The position numbers were made by a program, and so were the translations under genes. Positions 56,566 to 64,000 of a stretch of 64,000 nt of DNA are shown one piece after another. The notes beneath the pieces are model-generated. The model searched no databases, was not told where the DNA came from, and was given only the letters and a program-made list of their open reading frames with translations. The DNA comes from Cinnamomum chago (lineage: Eukaryota > Streptophyta > Magnoliopsida > Laurales > Lauraceae), in the NCBI GenBank assembly GCA_038049695.1, contig CP142460.1, forward strand, positions 39,303,501 to 39,367,500, written 5' to 3'. Within the stretch, counting starts at the first letter, position 1. Each line of letters opens with the position of its first letter.

Positions 56566-59500
56566 TGTTAGGTTCTTGTTTATTGCAATTTTGATCACAT
56601 TCACCTTCACTGTCAAATGATCACACACACATGCTATTAGCTTTTTACTTTGGAATCTAGGATTCTATCTTGCATGTGCATATGTTTTTGAAATGAATTT
56701 TTCATGCATGTTTTTAGAATTCATATTCGCTTTCGAAAACCTAATTCTTCGTGCATTATTTTGGAAAATCAAATTGAGAATTTAGGTTTGTAATTTGCAT
56801 ACGTTCACTACTTTTAGAATCATTTTAGTATGCATGAATCACACTGGCCTTGAGTTCCAAGTTGCAACTTTGGGATTTTGAAAAATCCGCAGGAACTCTT
56901 CCCAGGTCAGTTTGGTTGGTTGGCCTGTAAAGTCCAGGGATCCGAATCCTAGAGGGGGGGTGAATAGGGTGAGCTTCAATTATGACCAATTTTAATTCAA
57001 TTTAACTTCTTTAAAACAAACTAGTCACAAGTGATGATTATCAAACAAAATGCGGAAGCTTAATGAAAACAATCACCACAAAGCAAGCACCATCACACAC
57101 GGATTTATAGTGGTTCGGCCTCAATGCCTACATCCACTACCGGCTTGTGATCCAACACCCCACCGGATTTCCACTATTTATGCTTTTCAATAGGCTAAGC
57201 AATAACCTTTACAATGATGTTTTTCAAGGCTTAACATCAACCTATACATTATGCTTTTATAGGCTAAGCAATAACCTCTTCAACCAAATGGTTGGTTATC
57301 TCTCTAAGTAGTGTCTAAATTACACTTGATGGAGATTCAATTAAGCTCATTACATTTGCCTCTAAAATAGGCGGATATGAAAATGAAAATCTAATACACA
57401 CACACACACACACTATGAATGCAAAGATGAATGTACATGATGTGTGTGTGTGATGTCCTCAATCATTTTGAAAAAGAAAGCTCAAAAATGTATGCCTAAG
57501 GCTTTTGAAAGTTTTAGCTCATAAAAACATTTATGATTGAGGAAAGAATGCAAGTCACATGTTAAAAGTAACAACTTGTTAATGATATCAAAGATTCACA
57601 AGTTGTATGAAATTAATTAGCTCTAAACATGTGATGCATAGGGATGTCAATCAAATCAACAATGTAGCTCAAAATATAAAAATAGATTTGATTGAAAATT
57701 AGGGGACAAATCATATGTAATTATAAATACAACTTGAAAATGATATACCTATCAAAGTAAGGCAAGTTGTGAAACTTTAAAACAATAATACATATGAATT
57801 GTAAAGATGTTGAATCCAAAACATAAGATATATTTTGAAAGAGATTTTCTTATGATGAAAAACAACACCCAAAGATTCAACCAAGTATATGAATCATGTT
57901 ACATATAATTTCAAAGATTCTTTCATTAACATGATCTACTTAGATTTACCAAATAAAGTACTACTTGGATTGAATCAAATGGTGATGTATCCAAAACAAT
58001 AGATCTATTCAAAACATAAAATATGTTAAGGACACAACAAATCATAGTTTATCATGCTAGAAAGGATTTACCAATTATTAGAGCAAAACATGAAAACATA
58101 TGATTTGTAAACAATGTTGAATCCAAAACATAAGATATATTTGAAAGTGATTTTCTTATGTTGAAAAACAACAACCAAAGATTCAACCAAGTATATGGAT
58201 CATGTTACATATAATTTCAAAGATTTTTCCATTAACATGATTTACTTAGTTTTACCAATTCAAGTACTACTTGGATTGAATCACTGGTGATGCATCCAAA
58301 ACAATGAATCAATTCAAAATATAAACATGTTAAGGATACAACTAAACATAGTATATCATGCTACAAAAGATTTACCAAAAATAAAACAAAGCATGACAAC
58401 ATATGGTTAAGGAAAGTAGAGCTTACTTGGTGATTTAACTCATTAATCCAAGCTTTAGCTTTCTTAATGATCCCCTTCATCCCTTAGTTCATTTCCCTTT
58501 GATTTGCCTCAAAACCCCTCAAGGAGGGCCTTAAAATTCCCAACTTTTGGCAAAGGAAAGAACTCATATTTATAGCAAAAAATGCCCAACGGCTAGTCCC
58601 CGGTCGACCTGGAAACAGGTCTCGGTCGACCGGGTACACACAACGGTCATATTTCTGACCGTTGGTGCTTCAGGTACCTAGTCGGCCTGCAGTGTGGCCG
58701 GTCGACCGGGTCCCCTGGGCCGGTCGACCGGCCACACTGCTGGTCGACTGCCTGGGGCCAAAAATTCCCAACTTTTGCATATTTGAAGGTTTTCTTGAGG
58801 GAACTTTTTGGGCCATATAATCAAGCTTTCAAACATGTTTTAAATCATTCTAAGGGTTTTAAAACATGGAACATAAAAAGCCAAAAAGATTCGAAACTTT
58901 AAAACCAATGGCTAGCTTGATTTGATAAAACTCTTTTCTAGAACAAATGCATCCAAGATTTAAAAACAAATCATGCATAAATCAATACTTTTACAACTCT
59001 TAAAAACAATGCATGTTTAAAACAAGATTTCAAGATTTCTTAAATCAATGCATATGTGTAAATCAAATGATGCTAGAAAGATAATGCATCCATCAAATTG
59101 CAATCTACAAAATTCCTAACATGACCGACCCCTGTGCCCGGTCGACCGGCCCAACTGGCCTGTTGGGAAAATAGCCAGTGTACCCGGTCGACCAAGCCAG
59201 GCCCAGGTTGACCAGGTAACTAGCCGTTGGGCCAATATAACCGTTGGGCCAGGTCGACCCGGGGGTCATGGTGTCGACCGGGCCAACTAGCCGTTGGACT
59301 GTTTTTTGCTTTAAAGTCCATTCTATTCCCTTCTTTTGAGACGCTTGTTGGATGAAATTTTGGAACCATTTTGAAGCCTAAGAAAGGGGAATGAGTTGAT
59401 AAGGCTAGAAGGTCATTGGAAATCAAACGTGTGAAGTTTTGAAAGGTATATCTTACTAGTTATTTTGATTTCCATTCCAAATGAAATCCATGCATGTTCA

Positions 59501-60313
59501 ACTCTTTGTATTTTCATATATGCATGTTTTCTAGCTTATAAAGAGATGTTTCACAAACACATTATCATCTTTGGAATATTAGAATGGTTTGCAAACATCC
59601 TTGTCTATATCACATATGCACTTATTAGTTAATCTTCATACAACTTGTTTATTTCTTTTTTTCAAGTTGATTGAACCATTCATGTGATTAACATCTTTCT
59701 TCAATCATCATTTTCTGAGCTTAGATTTTAAAATGCATTAAGCATTCATTTAAGAGCTTCATTTTAGAATTTGATTGAAGTAAAACACTCATACACTTTG
59801 TTCACACACTTTAGTAAATTGTTGTGTATGTTTGTACATTGATTTACACTTTAATATCAGCCTATTTGAGAGGCATTTTAATTGTGCTTAAATTGTATCT
59901 CTTAGAGTGTTTTGTATAGACACCTTCTTAGAGAAATCTTTCATTTGTAAAAGTTATTGCTTAGCCTAAGAAAAGCACATTGCTTAGCCTTGGAAAAGCA
60001 TCTTGTAAAGGTTGTTGTTGAGCCTAGAAAAACAACATTGTATAGGTTATTGCTTAGCCTATTAAAAAGCATAGTTAGTGGAAATCCGGTGGGGTGATTG
60101 GATCACAAGCCGGTAGTGGACGTAGGCATTGAGGCCGAACCACTATAAATCTTTGTGTAGTGGTGTTTGCTTGTGGTGATTGTTTTATTAGCTTCCGCAT
60201 CTTGTTTGGTAAATCATCATTTGTGACTAGTTTATCTTAAAGAATTAAAATTGGTCATTTTTGTAGCTCACCCTATTCACTTCCCCTCTAGGGTTAGGAT
60301 CCCAGGACTTTCA
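56566..60313 (+). repeat. 3' LTR of the Copia element (with one nested solo LTR)
   Basis: LTR pieces are 56566-56925 and 59122-60313. TGTTAGGTTCTTG at the start matches the 5' LTR. Net length is about 1547 bp against 1542 for the 5' LTR. Confidence 0.9.
56926..59121 (-). mobile_element. Copia solo LTR, same broad family, reversed, in the 3' LTR
   Basis: The minus strand starts TGTTAGGAATTTTG at 59121 and ends at 56926; 2196 bp. The TSD is TGGCC (56921-56925) and TGACC (59122-59126), one mismatch. It matches the solo LTR at 41318-43224. A perfect 20-bp inverted pair, 58690-58709 and 58720-58739, each arm centred on GGTCGACC, lies near its promoter. A (CA)n run is at about 57394-57411. Confidence 0.85.
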
Positions 60314-62797
60314 ACGGAGCCCGGTAACTCATTTTGGGCGCCCGGAGGCTCTTTTCTAAGTTTTAAGTTAAGGTTTCAACTTAAACCTACATTCCAACTT
60401 TACGAGCAATCCGGGAGTCGAATTCTAGTTCCGTCAGTTCCTGCAAGTCAGGCATTTCATTGGGCCCGTGCCCATCAAGTTTCACGAGCAACGGAGCTCG
60501 ACTGCTCGTTTTGGGCGCCCGGAGGCTTGTTTTCTAAGTTTTAAATTAAGGTTTTAACTTAAACCTACATTCCAACTTTACGAGCAATCCGGGAGTCAAA
60601 TTCTCGTTCCGTCAGTTTTTAAAAGTCAGGAATGTCTACGGGCCCATACCCGTCAAGTTTCATGGGCACCGGAGCCGGATTGCTCATTTTGGGCGCTTCG
60701 GAGCTCGTTTTCTAAGTTTTCAGTTGGTTTCTAAGTTAAATCTACGTTTCAACTCTACGAGCAATCCGGGAGTCGGATTCTCGTTCCGTCAGTTCCTGCT
60801 AGTCAGGAATGACTACGGGCCCGTGCCCGTCAAGTTTCGGCCTAAGTGTCTAACTTTTTAAGTTTCAAAATCTATAAATTTCTAGCACAATTTAACAAAT
60901 TTCTATACATGTTGAAATCTTGAATTAAAAAAATAATTTTACCTGGTCAGGATCAGTCGAGCCTGCTAAATCATGACTGCCCTCTCCACCGAAGTTATGT
61001 CTAGCCCTGTGGCCGCTGCCAGCGTCTGGTGCCTGTAATTATTTATTATACAGTTAAAAACAATTAAAAAAAATATAAGTATTGATGCATCAATGACATA
61101 ATTGACAATTTAAACATACAAAAAATTTTCCTTACTAACCTGAGTAGTGGGTGGTGGGTCTGAAGCAAGCGGGCCGCGACTCTGTGATAGACGAGCCTCA
61201 AGCTCTGCCATCTCGGCCCTCATCTCTGCCCTGACCTCATTTGTCACCTCCTCTCTGATCGTTGCCTTCATGGACTGCAGCAACTCCTGAACCTCCTCAT
61301 CTGTACGGAGGCGTATGCCCTGGGAGGACCTAGCACCGGATGACTCCTATCGCGCGATGTGCGAGCGTGGAATGCCCGTCCCATACGTTAGTGTGTATCT
61401 GTGCCCGTCCCGACCAATGACGGAGTGGAATATCTCATCCCTTCGCGATGGCAAACTGCACTCCTCCTCGGGTAACTCCTCCAGGTGTGACTGATACTGG
61501 GCCAGCGTAGTTGATTCATTTAATATATTATCATGCATAACAAGACATAGTAATAGAAAGATAATTTAAACGGTTCAATATAAAGCTTACGAAGATAGCT
61601 GCAACCTCCGGGTGGCTACGATCTCGAGAACGCATCCAGACGGATATCCTGTCGACCGAAACACCCTCGGAACGCAACTGTTTGGTGGAGAGTTATATTA
61701 TTAGTATACTATCATACAGAATGACAAAAACATAAATTACATGTACGATCTAACATTTTACCTCGTGGCGGACCTGGGTGATGTGTCGAGTCCCCAACTT
61801 GTGTGCGGGACCCTGCATTGCGCGATTCCATGCATTTGTAGTAGACACTCTTTGTTTTCAATATTTATCAGTCGGAATTTTTGTTAGTTACGTTAGTCAC
61901 TAGTAAATTGTTAAAATTAAAATAAGAAAATTACAAGTTTCTCACCTGAACCTCCTCGCTCGTCCAGTATTGGACGAGCTGAGTCCATTGATCCGGGAGA
62001 ACGCCCCTCGAAACTCGCTCAAGTATGTCGGGCACATCCTGATGTGGCTTCCAATGCTGTATCTTAACTTTATTTTCATGATCTTTCCACATCTTCCGGC
62101 ACTTCGACATGCAAACTGGCTGGAAGAGCTCAGGACATGCCCTCAAATTGTCCTGAAAAGGACAAATAATTTTTCATTAAGTTATGGTTTAAATTGACAC
62201 ATCCTGAGGAAAAATGTTAAATTATTACCTTAACCTGCTGCCAGGTACGATCTAGTGTATCGACCGGGAATGCCTCCCAATCAAGTGTAGTCAAAGGGAA
62301 TGCATATGGATCCCGGACCATATGTCCCAACTGGCTGATGAGTTGGCAAGCATGCGGACCCACCGGATGGTATGTCTCATCAAACTCCACGTCTATGGGA
62401 TGACCGGAATTCCACGTCCGGATCCCTGTAACAGGGCCTCTCCCCCTGCTGGAAGATGGGCCCGTGCTCGTAGCACCTATTCAAATTAGAGATAATTTAA
62501 TTTAATTGAAATAAAATAATTTTCAAGAATTAATATGTTTTAATTAAATAAACTTATACCGGTCTGTGTATCGACCGATGCAAGCCGAGACGATGGAGCT
62601 GAAGAAGTTGACGTCGAAGCGTCCACTGGGGTGGATGGACTCGGATGAGACGTCGATGGCCTACTCGGTGGGGCCATCGAACTAGACTGGGCGGCATCCG
62701 CTGTCGGTCTAGGCTCCCCAGATGGCATGCTGGCCTGGGCCTAGCGCAGCAGCTCGTCCATCGTTCGCGGACCATCTCTCCTCTTTCGTCCTGACAT

Positions 62798-63537
62798 ATC
62801 TGTTCAAATCTTTTTAATTTAATTGCTTTAAATTCAAAATATGTGGGTCAATTCAAAATCAGCAACACATGATCTTGGGAGGAATTATTGGAACATTCAA
62901 AACCAATCTCTCTTCAACACAGGTACTTCAACCTATACATCCACTTCTCCATCTGATTGTAATTTTATTGTTCTTATACTACAAGTCAACTTCCTTGTAT
63001 GTCATTCATAGCTCCCTGGCTTATAATACAGAAGTCAGCAATCTCCGCAATATAGGATACATTGGGACTGTCCACATGTATATAGATTGCTTGTAACAAT
63101 CTCAGCCATCTAAACCAACATACACCAGAGATAAATTCCTTTTTCACGTCAACTTGCACTAGAGATGATAGACAAAAGAATACTGCAGGAATCAATGAAA
63201 TTCTCCAAGTTGCCTATTGGCGTACTGGATGTCTCACCAAGGTCTAAGTTATGCTCTTATGGATTGCCAAAGTCCAAAATTGTACACTATTGTCCTGAGT
63301 CGAAGATGAAGATAAGATGTTTTTAAATGAAGTATAAGACCTCCTACAATTCTCCAGCACCAAGCGTATTAATCTCGTGCAATATATCACGTTTGTTAAA
63401 ATGAAAGTATGTCACGTCGTTTTAGTTAGGAAAAAGGTTGTAATCATTTTATGTATGTGCATGTATCTGTCCTCCTACGCTTCACTCTCGAGGTGAGAAC
63501 ATGTGCCTACAAGAAAGACATGTTGGAGATCCTTCTA
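62798..63537. other. Spacer upstream of the CACTA gene
   Basis: No gene is recognised. It should contain the promoter of the TNPA-like gene and CACTA internal sequence, but no TATA box could be assigned with confidence. Confidence 0.4.
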
Positions 63538-64000
63538 TGTAAGACCCCGACCCGAGTGAGCCCGATTAGTACTAATTAAGTTGCGTGTTAGTGCTAAGCT
63601 TGATTAGCGATTTTTGGTTAAGATGGGTTTGGAATAGCTTCTGATATAGTTTTGGGGTTTTTGATTGGCTTTGTGTTAGTAGGGTCCTTTGGGGGTTCCT
63701 TTTCATGACATTGCATATGTTTGAGGATTTATCGGAGGTTTTTACATTCATGATTTTAATCCCATTTTACTCGCTTTAATGATCCCTACAACTTTTATGT
63801 TGATCCCGTTTTCGTTTGAAATCCCGAAACCCGAATTCTTGGCCTTGAGGGCAAAACAGTCATTTCACACCAAATCTGTACCCAAAACTTAGTATTCTCG
63901 AAACCCGCGAAACATATACTTTTTAGAAACTAGATATTTCGACGAACAATTCTTCCTTCTTCGTCGAATTCATCCGTGGACCCGAGAGAGATGATTTCAG
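63538..64000 (+). mobile_element. Start of another chromovirus LTR (plus strand)
   Basis: TGTAAGACCCCGACCCGAG at 63538 matches the minus-strand start of the solo LTR at 51063 and stays alike to the window end. The five bases before it, TTCTA, predict the TSD to be found at its far end. Confidence 0.85.

Larger units (their letters stand above)
44916..60313 (+). mobile_element. Non-autonomous Ty1/Copia element (SIRE/Maximus-like), gag only
   Basis: TGTTAGG...ACTTTCA with TSD ACGGA at 44911-44915 and 60314-60318. After removing nested elements the LTRs are about 1.54 and 1.55 kb. The internal part (52103-56565, 4.46 kb) has a Met primer site, gag with a zinc knuckle, a second ORF unrelated to pol, and repeated polypurine motifs. 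No protease, integrase, RT or RNase H is present. It depends on a partner element for movement. Confidence 0.9.
41133..60840. repeat. 178-bp tandem repeat array inside the CACTA element (interrupted)
   Basis: AGCAATC-phase starts are at 41133, 41311, then after an insertion 43401, 43579, 43757, 43935, 44113, 44291, 44469, 44647 and 44825. After the second insertion they are 60405, 60583 and 60760. Spacing is exactly 178 bp for most. Each unit holds TCAGTTCCTGCAAGTCATG, GGGCGCCCGGAGGCTCG and an inverted pair TTAAGTTA/TAACTTAA. About 2.6 kb of array remains if the insertions (41318-43229 and 44916-60318) are removed. Units look roughly 85-95% alike by eye. Confidence 0.92.
41010..62797 (-). pseudogene. 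CACTA TNPA-like gene (Transposase_24-like), 8 inferred exons
   Basis: Starts at ATG 62797 (MSGRKRRDG). Exons inferred from GT/AG sites: 62797-62560, 62476-62229, 62152-61946, about 61849-61762, 61677-61591, 61496-61140, 61032-60943 and a last exon from 41015 giving only Phe-stop. Exons 2 and 3 carry HPIDVEFDETYHPVGPHA and PDQWTQLVQYWTSEEVQ, matching the plant En/Spm 'Transposase_24' pattern. Exon 6 ends in a Glu/Arg-rich coiled coil. In-frame TAG codons occur near 62741 and at 61347-61349, so it is dead. TNPA-type proteins bind subterminal repeats and assist excision. The last intron would be about 19.9 kb with insertions. Confidence 0.65.
40383..64000 (-). mobile_element. CACTA (En/Spm-type) transposon, right end not in window
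   Basis: Begins CACTACTAAAAAA, a standard CACTA terminus, followed by dense subterminal repeats. Comparison with the X LTR at about 47040 gives the insertion point and a probable 3-bp TSD ATG before it. A TNPA-like gene lies on the minus strand with its 3' end next to this terminus. The opposite terminus was not found, so it should be to the right of 64000 or lost. The transposase (TNPD) gene is not in the window. Two Copia insertions and a 178-bp array enlarge it. Confidence 0.8.

Noticed and set aside
57394..57455. (CA)n and (GT)n runs
   Set aside because: Simple microsatellites within an LTR; nothing further to support.

Overview
The window is nuclear DNA from a flowering plant. It is a deep stack of nested transposable elements in a gene-poor region. 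Plant hallmarks are two Ty3/Gypsy lineages (a chromovirus with an initiator-Met primer site, and a Tat/Retand-type element with two RNase H domains), a Ty1/Copia element with an initiator-Met primer site and polypurine tracts, and a CACTA (En/Spm) transposon. I found no host protein-coding gene, tRNA or rRNA. Most boundaries rest on TG...CA termini plus 5-bp target-site duplications (TSDs) read directly from the sequence.

Left block (1-32574). A minus-strand chromovirus (11160-31870) has defective gag-pol between two LTRs. Each LTR is split by a Tat/Retand-type element: E1 (1-11159, its 5' part outside the window) in the 3' LTR, and E2 (19497-30749, TSD CATAG) in the 5' LTR. E1 itself carries a solo chromovirus LTR (1187-6979, TSD CGGCC), which carries a Copia-like solo LTR (3848-5602, TSD AATAT). 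E1 and E2 share one layout: sense gag-pol, then a 54-bp tandem array, then a three-exon antisense gene with its own TATA box, then the 3' LTR.

Middle block (32575-40382). One copy of an unclassified LTR family, called X here (from 32878), is split by a 5.6-kb LTR-like insertion (33577-39207, TSD GGGGT) full of hairpin motifs. X is then interrupted at 40382 by the CACTA transposon.

Right block (40383-64000). The CACTA element starts CACTACTAAAAAA and has dense subterminal repeats. It contains a multi-exon TNPA-like gene on the minus strand. The inferred last intron holds an array of about 14 units of a 178-bp tandem repeat. Two Copia insertions split that array: a solo LTR (41318-43224, TSD CAATC) and a 15.4-kb element (44916-60313, TSD ACGGA). 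The larger Copia has gag but no pol; instead it has a second, unrelated ORF. Its LTRs host three more solo LTRs (45210-47776, 47996-51063, 56926-59121). A further chromovirus LTR begins at 63538 and runs off the window.

All element genes carry stops or frameshifts, so the region looks silenced and decaying. The most notable signals are the conserved antisense gene in E1/E2, the 178-bp array inside the CACTA intron, near-identical insertion sites in both LTRs of the chromovirus, short palindrome arrays close to the core promoters of four LTR families, and a histone-H3-tail-like N-terminus on the Copia ORF.
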